33,731 nucleotides of DNA from JAACPR01 sp964598245 (GTDB taxonomy: Bacteria; Patescibacteriota; Minisyncoccia; Phycocordibacterales; JAACPR01): assembly GCA_964598245.1 (NCBI GenBank), contig CAZRAX010000003.1:1-33731 (forward strand), read 5' to 3'. The translations under genes were made by a program, and so were the position numbers. The number at the start of each line of letters is the position of its first letter. The first letter of the stretch is position 1. The notes under the pieces are model-generated. The model was not told where the DNA came from and did no database searches. It worked only from the letters and a program-made list of their open reading frames with translations. Shown here in pieces: positions 24,308 through 32,900 of this stretch.

Positions 24308-24314
24308 TCTATAA

Positions 24315-24920
24315 ATGAAAAAGTTATTTATCATTTTATTTTTATTAGCTATTGTTATTATAGCTTTTATTAGCTTAAAAAGACCAGAATATATGGATAA
24401 TTTTAATAATAATGAACCCAAAAAGTCAGCAGAAACAACAAAAGCTCTATTAAAAACAAATTATGGAGATATAGAAATTGAATTATTTTCAGATGAAAGA
24501 GCTCCTAAAACAGTTGAAAACTTTATTAATTTAGCTAAAGACGGTTTTTATGATGGGACAAAATTTCATCGAGTAATTAGTGAATTTATGATTCAGGGAG
24601 GTGATCCATTAACTAAAGATGATAGCCAGAAAGATTTTTGGGGTACAGGTGGACCGGGATATCAATTTGAAGATGAACAAAATAATGTTGTTTTAGAAAG
24701 GGGAGTCATTGCAATGGCTAATTCAGGACCAAATACAAATGGTAGCCAATTTTTTATTATCACAGCACAAGCTACTCCATGGCTACAGGGCAAGCACACT
24801 GCTTTTGGTAAGGTAACAAAAGGGCTTGAATTTGTTATGGAAATTGAAAAGGTAGAGACAGAAGGACCAGATAGGCCAATTGAAAATGTTGTTTTGGAAA
24901 ATGTTGAAATTATTAATTAA
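24315..24920 (+). CDS. Membrane-anchored cyclophilin-type peptidyl-prolyl isomerase
   Basis: 201 residues: membrane anchor at about 3-20, a short linker, then a cyclophilin domain from about 43. Catalytic KFHRVI with Arg86, IQGGDP, NGSQFFI and WLQGKHTAFG with Trp156 are all present. It should catalyse proline isomerisation of exported proteins outside the membrane. ATG 24315 is set by the promoter box 7 bases upstream and by the anchor beginning at once. Confidence 0.93.
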   Translation: MKKLFIILFLLAIVIIAFISLKRPEYMDNFNNNEPKKSAETTKALLKTNYGDIEIELFSDERAPKTVENFINLAKDGFYDGTKFHRVISEFMIQGGDPLTKDDSQKDFWGTGGPGYQFEDEQNNVVLERGVIAMANSGPNTNGSQFFIITAQATPWLQGKHTAFGKVTKGLEFVMEIEKVETEGPDRPIENVVLENVEIIN

Positions 24921-24985
24921 TTAATAATTCTTACTTATCCACAGATATTATTTGCATGGTATTTGTTTTCATATTAGAATTAAGA

Positions 24986-25011
24986 TATTAATATATATTC
25001 ATATATTAATA
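24986..25011 (+). promoter_or_regulatory. Palindromic operator-like element before the ArsR gene
   Basis: Perfect inverted repeat with 11-base arms, TATTAATATAT (24986-24996) and ATATATTAATA (25001-25011), separated by ATTC, ending 3 bases before ATG 25015. Position and symmetry fit an autoregulatory site for an ArsR-family dimer. Its 20-base core (24991-25010) occurs again in inverted orientation at 27511-27530. AT-rich alternating sequence makes chance symmetry easier. Confidence 0.45.
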
Positions 25012-25014
25012 ATT

Positions 25015-25299
25015 ATGAAAAACTCAAAACAATATTTAAAAATAACAAAAGCTGTTTGTAATGAAAAAAGGGCTGACATCATTATATTATTACACTCTTC
25101 TAATAAAGAAATGTGCGTTAATGAAATATCAAGCTCTGTTAAAATGTCACAATCCTTAACTTCTCATCAATTAAAATATTTAGAATCCAATAATATAATA
25201 GAGGGCCATAGGGTGGGTCAGACTATTTGTTACAAATTATGTGATAATCAGATCACAAAAAAAACTGTAAAAATTATCAAAACTTTAATCAATATTTAA
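25015..25299 (+). CDS. ArsR-family transcriptional regulator, cysteine-rich
   Basis: 94 residues from ATG 25015; an in-frame ATG at 24952 would place the palindromic operator inside the coding region and adds a non-conserved hydrophobic stretch, so the later start is preferred. Winged helix: KAVCNEKRADIILLHSS, EMCVNEISSSVKMSQSLTSHQLKYLE (recognition helix with SHQLKYL), and a wing before ICYKL. Four cysteines (15, 34, 72, 76). Cys34 sits where metal-sensing ArsR/CadC proteins have ELCVCDL, but the second Cys is Asn36, so a thiol-redox sensor is as likely as a metal sensor. The following genes encode thioredoxin-like and CcdA-like proteins, favouring redox (inference). Confidence 0.82.
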   Translation: MKNSKQYLKITKAVCNEKRADIIILLHSSNKEMCVNEISSSVKMSQSLTSHQLKYLESNNIIEGHRVGQTICYKLCDNQITKKTVKIIKTLINI

Positions 25300-25308
25300 T
25301 AAAAAATT

Positions 25309-25800
25309 ATGAAAAATATATCAATTATTCTTGTGGTTATCTTACTTATAGGGTTTGGAATCTATGCCTTAAATCAAAATTCTGATTCAGATGAAAATCT
25401 TAATAATGAAATAAATTCACAAGATTCATCAAACAATGTTATTTCCGATTTGGATCCATTAGAAAATCCTGAAAATACAGATTTAGCGGTAGGAAGCTAC
25501 GAAGTATATTCTCCTGAGAAAGTACAAGAAAATAGTGATAAAAATGTAGTATTATTTTTTAAAGCTGACTGGTGTCCTTCTTGTAGAGCACTAGATGGTG
25601 ACATTAAAAATAATTTAAAAGAAATTCCTGAAGATTTGGTAATACTGGAATTAAATTATGATAAAGAAACTGAACTTAAGAAAAAATATGGTGTTACTAC
25701 TCAGCACACACTAGTATTGGTAGATAGTGAGGGGAATATGATAGATAAATGGTCAGGAGGAAATCGTCTGGTAAGCGTTGTAGAAAAAATTAATCAATAA
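25309..25800 (+). CDS. Membrane-anchored thioredoxin-like protein
   Basis: 163 residues: membrane anchor at about 4-20, a polar Asn/Asp/Ser linker to about 60, then a thioredoxin fold with active site WCPSC (Cys89, Cys92) in FFKADWCPSCRAL. The cis-proline loop normally seen as TPT reads GVTTQHTLV, with His133 at the cis-Pro position. It should work outside the cytoplasmic membrane as a thiol reductase or oxidase, taking electrons from the CcdA domain encoded immediately downstream (6 bases). Confidence 0.88.
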   Translation: MKNISIILVVILLIGFGIYALNQNSDSDENLNNEINSQDSSNNVISDLDPLENPENTDLAVGSYEVYSPEKVQENSDKNVVLFFKADWCPSCRALDGDIKNNLKEIPEDLVILELNYDKETELKKKYGVTTQHTLVLVDSEGNMIDKWSGGNRLVSVVEKINQ

Positions 25801-25806
25801 AATACT

Positions 25807-27498
25807 ATGTTTTTCTTTCTAGTATCATTTTTAGCTGGTGTACTGACTATTCTGGCACCCTGTATATTACCTTTGTTGCCAATAGTTATTGGATCATCTA
25901 ATACTAAACAAGATAAAAAAATATCTTTAAAATCCATTAGAATAATAGTTGCTTTATCAATTTCTGTTATATTATTTACACTCTTATTAAAAGCATCAAC
26001 TCTGTTAATTGACATTCCAAATTCTTTTTGGACGTGGTTCTCTGGAATTGTAATTATTATTTTGGGTTTGGTAATGATATTCCCAGAAATCTGGGTAAAA
26101 ATTCCATTAGTTAATAGAATAAAGAATTCTAGTAATCAGAAATTAGCTTCAGGTCACAGTAAGAAAAATTCTGTTGGTGATTATATTGTTGGTGTATCAC
26201 TTGGACCAGTATTTTCAACTTGTAGTCCAACATATCTATTTATAATTGCTACAGTATTGCCAGCTAGTTTTGTGGTAGGCTTCGTCTATTTATTGGGATT
26301 TACTCTTGGCTTGGCTTTATCTTTATTGTTGGTTGCTTATTTTGGTCAGTCTATTGTAAACAAAATTACAACTAACCATAAAAAAGCTGAAATAACTAAA
26401 AAAATATTTGGATTTGTAATTCTTGTTGTGGGATTATTAATTATAACTGGTCTAGATAAAAAATTTGAAGCATGGGTGTTAGATTCTGGGTATGGTGCTA
26501 CCATTAATTTTGAAGAAAAACTTATAGATAATTTTGGTAGAGATGATAATCAATTAAATATGTTGAATGAAAATAATATTAATAATCTGGATAATATCGA
26601 GGAAAGCTCAGCTGGTGTAAATGTGCCTCGTTATTTAAAAAGAGTATTCGATGATACAAATTGGAATAAAGTTGATTCATCTGTAGAAAAAGCATTATCT
26701 GGTGGTCCTGGAAAAGATGGGATACCTTCTATTGATAATCCTAAATTTATTCCCATTTCAGAATTTAAAAGAGATAAAGATATTCAAGCCATAGTTTTAA
26801 AAGATAAAAATGTCGTAAAGGTTTATCCTTATAATATCTTGACTTGGCATGAAATAGTAAATGATACAGTTGGTAATAAAAAAGTATCTGTTACTTTTTG
26901 TCCTTTGTGTGGTAGTGCGGTTGTATATAATAGAAAATTATCTGGTGGTGAAACAACTTTTGGTGTTAGTGGTTCTTTAATTGAAAGTAATATGGTTATG
27001 TATGATAGAGATACAGAAAGTCTCTGGCAACAAAGTACTGGAGAAGCAATCGCTGGAGATTATTTTGGTGAAAAATTAGATTTAATACAGTTTCAATTAC
27101 TGACAATTCAACAAGTATTAGAGAAACATCCGAATGCACTTATCTTAAGTGAAGATACTGGGTACTCAAGAAATTATGGAAGAAACCCTTATTCTGGTTA
27201 TGATGAAAGTGAACAGTTTATTTTTGCTCCTAGCCGAATAAATCAAACATATGGTTCTAAAGAAATCATGGTGGCTTTTGAGTATAAAAATATACCAGTT
27301 TCTATTCCTATGAAACAAATTAAAGAAGGACAAGAATATATTGAAAATATTTTAGCTGGTCAGATTAAAATTTATAAAAAAGACGGAGATATTGTGATTA
27401 ATGGTGTGGAAGGTGAATCAATACCTTTTTATTTTGAGATGTGGTTTAGCTGGGCAGTTCAAAACGAAGAGATCGGTGAAGTAATTGATTTGAGTTAA
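25807..27498 (+). CDS. Fusion: CcdA/DsbD-like transmembrane domain + extracytoplasmic DUF3179 domain
   Basis: 563 residues. Residues 1-225 hold about six membrane segments of the CcdA/DsbD type, with the paired cysteines Cys19 in LAPCILPLLP and Cys139 in FSTCSPTY that carry electrons across the membrane. After a polar linker (about 225-275), residues 280-563 form DUF3179: YPYNILTWHEIVND, VTFCPLCGSAVVYNR (CPLC at 365-368), GVSGSLIESNMVMYDRDTESLWQQ, a hydrophobic region and a Trp-rich end (MWFSWAVQN). DUF3179 is normally a stand-alone domain of unknown function. Cytoplasmic thiols to CcdA to DUF3179 cysteines is a reasonable electron path, with the neighbouring thioredoxin as a second acceptor. 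No stop or frameshift separates the halves. Confidence 0.88.
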   Translation: MFFFLVSFLAGVLTILAPCILPLLPIVIGSSNTKQDKKISLKSIRIIVALSISVILFTLLLKASTLLIDIPNSFWTWFSGIVIIILGLVMIFPEIWVKIPLVNRIKNSSNQKLASGHSKKNSVGDYIVGVSLGPVFSTCSPTYLFIIATVLPASFVVGFVYLLGFTLGLALSLLLVAYFGQSIVNKITTNHKKAEITKKIFGFVILVVGLLIITGLDKKFEAWVLDSGYGATINFEEKLIDNFGRDDNQLNMLNENNINNLDNIEESSAGVNVPRYLKRVFDDTNWNKVDSSVEKALSGGPGKDGIPSIDNPKFIPISEFKRDKDIQAIVLKDKNVVKVYPYNILTWHEIVNDTVGNKKVSVTFCPLCGSAVVYNRKLSGGETTFGVSGSLIESNMVMYDRDTESLWQQSTGEAIAGDYFGEKLDLIQFQLLTIQQVLEKHPNALILSEDTGYSRNYGRNPYSGYDESEQFIFAPSRINQTYGSKEIMVAFEYKNIPVSIPMKQIKEGQEYIENILAGQIKIYKKDGDIVINGVEGESIPFYFEMWFSWAVQNEEIGEVIDLS

Positions 27499-27510
27499 TT
27501 AAATTATAAG

Positions 27511-27530
27511 ATTAATATATGAATATATAT
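27511..27530 (-). repeat. Inverted copy of the 20-base ArsR operator core
   Basis: attaatatatgaatatatat at 27511-27530 is the exact reverse complement of 24991-25010 and spans the ATG at 27519. The match stops exactly at both ends (flanks differ). It could be a second ArsR-binding site at the start of the epimerase gene, or an AT-rich coincidence. Confidence 0.4.
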
Positions 27531-28175
27531 CTTACAGCAGAACAGATGAAAGAGGTTGATGATATTGCCGTTAATAAATACGGAATAACTCTCGAAAGTA
27601 TGATGGAAAAAGCTGGTAAAACTTTGGCTGATTTTGTTTCCAGTTTAAATCCCGAAAATGTAATTATTGCATACGGTTCTGGTTATAATGGGGGCGGGGG
27701 GTTAGTAGCCGCAAGATACCTTTTTGAAAAATTCCCTGTATTTTTATTACCAGCATCTAGAAACTTAAAAGAAACTACTAAATTACAACTTCAAAAAACT
27801 TCAATTACAGAAATTAAATCAAAGGAATTAGATAATTTTAAGAATAAACAAAAAACTATTATTGTAGATACTTTATTAGGTTATTCGATTAATAGAAATC
27901 CAGAAGGTGCATATTCTGAAATTATTAATAAAATAAATGAAGAACACGGAAAAGGTGTAATAGTCGTTTCCCTAGATTTGCCAAGTGGACTTAATCCAAA
28001 TAATGGGGAAGTGTATGATCCTCATGTTGTAGCAGATTATACTTTGACACTAGCTTATCCAAAGATTGGACTTAAAAATAATTCAGATGTCACTGGCGAG
28101 ATTAAATTAATAGATATTGGTATTCCAGATAAGGTTTTAGATGATTTGAAATTAAAAGAAATTAATAATAATTAA
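27519..28175 (+). CDS. nnrE: NAD(P)HX epimerase-like protein (YjeF N-terminal domain)
   Basis: 218 residues, single YjeF_N Rossmann-like domain, no C-terminal dehydratase domain. Features: YLTAEQMKEVDDIAV, YGITLESMMEKAG, the loop GSGYNGGGG (53-61), VDTLLGYSINRNPEG, SLDLPSGLNPNNG and ADYTLTLAYPKIGL. The family epimerises damaged R-NAD(P)HX to the S form for repair. The signature loop normally reads GxGNNGGDG; here it has Tyr56 and Gly60 instead of Asn and Asp, so activity or ligand may differ. It starts 20 bases after the CcdA-DUF3179 gene, and no NAD(P)HX dehydratase is in the window. Confidence 0.83.
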   Translation: MNIYLTAEQMKEVDDIAVNKYGITLESMMEKAGKTLADFVSSLNPENVIIAYGSGYNGGGGLVAARYLFEKFPVFLLPASRNLKETTKLQLQKTSITEIKSKELDNFKNKQKTIIVDTLLGYSINRNPEGAYSEIINKINEEHGKGVIVVSLDLPSGLNPNNGEVYDPHVVADYTLTLAYPKIGLKNNSDVTGEIKLIDIGIPDKVLDDLKLKEINNN

Positions 28176-28183
28176 ATAAAAAT

Positions 28184-28384
28184 ATGGAAAATTTAGGATT
28201 AATATTTGACACATTAGGAACTATTTTAATAGGTATAATGGCACTAAGAGTTCATGATAAAGTTCTTCATGATAAGCATTTTGACAAAGATGTTTTTGAA
28301 GCCATGAGATCAGAACAACATACAGGTAAAGTGGGGATATTGTTTGTAATAATTGGTTTTGTTTTGCAAATATTCGGTTTTTAA
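28184..28384 (+). CDS. Small two-helix membrane protein of unknown function
   Basis: 66 residues: hydrophobic segments at about 4-22 and 49-66 flank a charged, His-rich middle (HDKVLHDKHFDKDVFEAMRSEQH). Not recognised. It begins 8 bases after the epimerase stop and so probably belongs to that operon. The four histidines in the loop could bind a metal, but nothing shows that they do. Confidence 0.65.
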   Translation: MENLGLIFDTLGTILIGIMALRVHDKVLHDKHFDKDVFEAMRSEQHTGKVGILFVIIGFVLQIFGF

Positions 28385-28398
28385 AAAAATAGTGAAAA

Positions 28399-28426
28399 TT
28401 GACTTTTTATATTATTAATGTATGTT
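28399..28426 (+). promoter_or_regulatory. Putative promoter of the RND efflux operon
   Basis: TTGACT at 28399-28404, 16-base spacer, TATGTT at 28421-28426. The predicted start is near 28433, giving a leader of about 20 bases before GTG 28453. The -10 is weak. Confidence 0.35.
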
Positions 28427-28452
28427 GTAGGAAATATTAGATACAAAAAAGC

Positions 28453-29967
28453 GTGCGAAAAATACTTAAATTTCTTAAAAAACGAAAATATATAGTTATA
28501 ATCACAGCATTAATTGTGGTTTATTTACTATTTTCGGTCTTTTTTTCAAAAGACAAAGGTGCTGAGATTCAAATAGAAGATAACTTAAAAAAGATTGAAG
28601 CATCATCGGTTAAAGATATTATTAGTGAAAACTCTAATTTAAATTTAGTTGGCCGTGTTGAATCTGAATCTGAATCAAAAATAAAAACTGAAAGCCAAGG
28701 TGAAATATCGGTTGTTTATAAAAAATTAGGTGACCAAGTTTTTGCGGGTGAAATAATTGCTGAGATAGAAAATTCAGTACAAAGAGCTGAAGTTTTAAAT
28801 GCTGAAGCTTCATTAGATATTGCAAAAGCTAATCTTGAAAAACTAAAAGATAGTTCTGGAGATAATGTTGTTTTAATAAAAAGCTCTATTAGACAATCTT
28901 TCACTACTACTGATGATGCGATAAGAAATAGAGTTGATCAGTTATTTGAAAATCCAGATGGTAGGTTTCCAAATTTACAAATTAACTTTGGGGATTATTT
29001 TAGAAAAAAAGATATAGAAGATTTAAAATATGAAATAGAATTAATTTTAGAAGACTGGAAAGAAGAAATAAATAATATAAGTAATTTAAATAATGTTTCA
29101 GAAATAGAAAAAATAATTAATTCTTCTCAAGATAGAATTAGAATTGTTGAAGGATTTTTAGATGAATTAGCTTTTGCTCTGAGTTTAACTAATCCAAATA
29201 CAAATGTTACTCAAAATGATATTGATAAATATAAAAATGATATATCAGTCGCAAGAAATTCTATTTCTAATTCACTTTCTTCTTTAATTAATTCATTCAA
29301 TAATTTAAATTCCTCTGTAGATTTTGGTGATAAAGGACAAGATATTATTATTTCAGAAGCTAATGTTGAACAGGCAAGAGCGAGACTTTTGATTACACAA
29401 TCTAATTTAGAAAAAACAATTATTAGATCTCCAATCACTGGAGAAATTAATTCGATTGATATCAAAAAAGGATCTTTTGTATCTTCTTTTCAAGATGTTG
29501 TAGAAGTAGTTGGGGGTAATAATGTAGTAATAAAAAGCTTTGTAACGGAAAATGAAATAAATAAGTTGAAGATCGGAACAGAAGTTATTATAGATAAAAA
29601 ATATAAAGGTAAAATATCTAGAATTGCACCTTCAGTAAATTCTGAAACACAAAAAATAGAAATCATAATAATCCCAACAGAAAGTGTTAAATTAAAAAAT
29701 GGTCAGTCGATAAATGTATCTATTGTTTTAGATGATAAAGATTTTACTGAGGATTTAATAATTATTCCAATTAAATCAATTAGAATAAATACTGATGGAA
29801 ATTTTGTATTGTCAGTTAATTCTAGTAATGAAATATATTTTAAACCAGTGAAAATAGGAGAAATAATAGGCGATTCTATAATTATTGAAGAAGGTCTTGA
29901 AAGTGAAGATATTATAATAATTGATGCTAGGGGTCTAAAAGAGGGTCAAGTCGTAAATCTTAATTAA
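28453..29967 (+). CDS. RND efflux adaptor (HlyD-type membrane fusion protein)
   Basis: 504 residues starting at GTG; no ATG precedes the membrane anchor (about 12-32, after a basic KFLKKRKY run). Lipoyl half-domains at about 82-105 (VVYKKLGDQVFAGEIIAEIE) and 325-345 (IIRSPITGEINSIDIKKGSFV) bracket a long alpha-hairpin, followed by barrel domains. The hairpin carries DDAIRNRVDQLFENPDGRFPN (from residue 154), the same block as in the adaptor at 16560. The RND permease starts 4 bases after its stop. No outer-membrane channel gene is seen, so if the cell is a monoderm this adaptor must act without one. Confidence 0.88.
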   Translation: MRKILKFLKKRKYIVIITALIVVYLLFSVFFSKDKGAEIQIEDNLKKIEASSVKDIISENSNLNLVGRVESESESKIKTESQGEISVVYKKLGDQVFAGEIIAEIENSVQRAEVLNAEASLDIAKANLEKLKDSSGDNVVLIKSSIRQSFTTTDDAIRNRVDQLFENPDGRFPNLQINFGDYFRKKDIEDLKYEIELILEDWKEEINNISNLNNVSEIEKIINSSQDRIRIVEGFLDELAFALSLTNPNTNVTQNDIDKYKNDISVARNSISNSLSSLINSFNNLNSSVDFGDKGQDIIISEANVEQARARLLITQSNLEKTIIRSPITGEINSIDIKKGSFVSSFQDVVEVVGGNNVVIKSFVTENEINKLKIGTEVIIDKKYKGKISRIAPSVNSETQKIEIIIIPTESVKLKNGQSINVSIVLDDKDFTEDLIIIPIKSIRINTDGNFVLSVNSSNEIYFKPVKIGEIIGDSIIIEEGLESEDIIIIDARGLKEGQVVNLN

Positions 29968-29971
29968 AAAC

Positions 29972-32900
29972 ATGAAAGCATTTTGGAACTTTTTTTTAGA
30001 TAATAAAAACTTTACATATATTATACTATTCTCGTTGATTATTTTCGGAGTAATTTCTTTGATTTCTATTCCAAAAGAATCTGCACCAGAAGTTATTATT
30101 CCTGTGGCCGTAATTTCAACCAATTATCCTGGGGCCTCAGCCGTAGATATTGAAAGATTGATAACAAATAAAATTGAAGATCAGTTAGCTGGTAATTTAG
30201 AAAATTTAGATGATGTAACATCTATTTCTAGAGATAGTTTTTCATCTGTAGTTGTTGAATTTGATTCTGATGCTGATTTAGATAAGTCTATACAAGAAGT
30301 AAAAGATGAAGTAGACAAAATAAAAAATGAATTACCTAGTGATGCCAATGACCCTGTTGTTACAGAAGTTAATTTTGTCGATCAACCTATAATGAGTATC
30401 TCTATGGTTGGAGAAAAAACTGATGTTGAATGGAATCATTTAGTTGAAGAAATTGAATTAGAATTAAAAAAAATAAAAGGAATTTCTAAAATTTCTGTAT
30501 CAGGACTTCCTGAAAGACAGGTTCAAGTGATTGTTAGTAGGGAATCTTTATCACAATTTAATATTTCAATAAATGAAGTTGTTAATGCCATTAAACTTTC
30601 CAATGCTTCTTTACCTATCGGGAGTATAGAATTAAATGATATTGATTACCCAATTAATTTTGAAGGTTCAATTAAAGAAATTGAAAATATTAAAGATTTA
30701 GCAATACTTAGTTCTGGTAATGAACCAATATATATAAGAGATATTGCTGAAGTTTATGATGGAGTTGCAGAAAGAAATAGTATATCTAGAACAAGTATAA
30801 ATAGTTCTCCTTCCGAAAAGTCTATTTCAATTTCAGTATTTAAAAAAAGTGGAGGAGATATAACAAAAATTGCATCAGATATTAGAGAAAAATTATTAGA
30901 AATAAATAATACCTTGTTATCAGATGTTAATTACTTAATTACTTTTGATAGTGGAGAATCTGTTGAAAAAGATTTAAAAAATCTTTCTTTTAGTGCTATG
31001 CAGACTATCTTTTTGGTTTTTATCATTCTTTTTATAACACTTGGTTGGAGAGAGGCTATTGTCGCCGGACTAGCAATTCCTCTATCTTTTTTAGTTGCTT
31101 TTATAGGACTTGAATATTCAGGAAATACAATAAACTTTATCTCTTTATTTTCACTTATATTATCTGTTGGTATATTGGTTGATTCGGCTATTGTTATTAC
31201 AGAATCAATTCATTCAAACATGAAAAAGGGGGGTGATAAAACAGATGCTGCTAGACTAACTATCAAAGATTTTTATTATCCTTTAACTTCTGGAACTGCT
31301 ACTACCGTTGCTGTTTTTGCACCTTTATTTTTGTTATCAGGTGTAACTGGACAATTTATATCTAGTATCCCATTTACTATAATATTTGTTTTGTTGGCTT
31401 CTTTATTTGTCTCTTTGGGTTTTATACCTTTTATAGCATCAATTTTTCTAAAAAGAAGAAATCAAACAAAATTTGAACAAAAACAAGAAGATATAACTCA
31501 CATAATAGAGAAAAAATATTCTAATGCATTATCTAAAATAATTGGTAATAAAAAAATAGAAAAAATATTTATTAGAACTATAATAGTTTCTTTTATTGCC
31601 GTATTAACTTTTCCTTTTTTAGGTTTTGTAAAAGTTATATTTTTCCCACAAGAAAATGTTGATTTTTTATATGTTGAAATTGAAGAACCACAAGGAACAA
31701 CTTTGGAAAAAACTGATTTGGCTATAAGAGAAATAGAAGAAATTTTATATAAATATTCTGAAATAGAATCTTTCACCACAGAAGTAGGTCAAACTAGTCC
31801 TTTTTCAAATAGTGGTTCTAATGCAGACTCTAAATTTGCAAATATAACTATTTTACTTGATGAAAAAAGGGACTCTACTAGTTCAGAAATATTAAAAAGT
31901 ATTAGAAATGATTTTTCTAAAATAGATAATACTATTGTAAGAATTTTTGAACCAAATAATGGTCCACCAACAGGTTCTCCTGTTTATATAAAATTCTTTT
32001 CAAACGATTTAGATATTATTGATTCAGCTGTTAAAAGATCCGAGGATATATTGTCATCAATAGATGGAACTTCTGAAATAAACTCAAGCGCTAAAAATGA
32101 CATAAATGAATTCAGAATAATTATAGATAGATCAAAAGCTAGTCAGTTAGGTCTAAATGCTACTGATGTAGCTTCAAATCTAAGAACTTCAATTTTTGGT
32201 GTAGAAGCAACTACGATAAACACTGTTGATGGAGATATTGATATTTTTGTTAAGCTTAATTTAAATCAAAATAGTAATTTACCTGATCTCACATCAAATA
32301 CAACGATTGATTCTATTGAAAAAATATCTATTCCAACACCCGCGGGGCCAGTCCTTTTAGGATCTTTACTTGAGACAAGGCTTGATGTTGTCAATTCCGT
32401 TATTGAACATGAAGATCAAAAAAGAGTAGGTTTTGTTTCTTCTGAAATAAGTAATGATAGAACATCTAGAGATATAATAAGAGAATTTAAAGAAAAATTT
32501 GATAATTTAGAAAATACCGAAGATGTAGAAGTAGTTTTTGGGGGGGAGACAGAAGATATAAATGAAACATTTAAAGAAATGGGTTTGGCTTTGGTGTTAG
32601 GTATAATTTTAATTCTGTCTATATTAGTTTTACAATTTAATTCTTATAGACAGGCTTTTTATATAATATCTATAGTACCTCTTTCTTTAATTGGGGTATT
32701 TTTAGGACTTGCTATAACAGGTAAGGCATTATCTTTTCCTTCTATAATGGGATTTATAGCTTTATCTGGAATTGTGGTTAATAACTCTATAATATTGATT
32801 GATGTCATGAATAAAATAAGAAAACAAAATCCTGAAAAAGAAATAAAAGATGTTGTAATAGAAGGTGCTACGGCCAGATTAAGACCTATTTTATTAACTA

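Noticed and set aside
24952..25014. Upstream ATG start for the ArsR gene
   Set aside because: It would put the palindromic operator inside the coding region and adds a hydrophobic stretch not seen in ArsR proteins.
31498..31779. 93-codon minus-strand frame inside the RND gene
   Set aside because: Antisense shadow with no promoter, no recognisable domain and Ser/Lys-rich sequence from codon bias.
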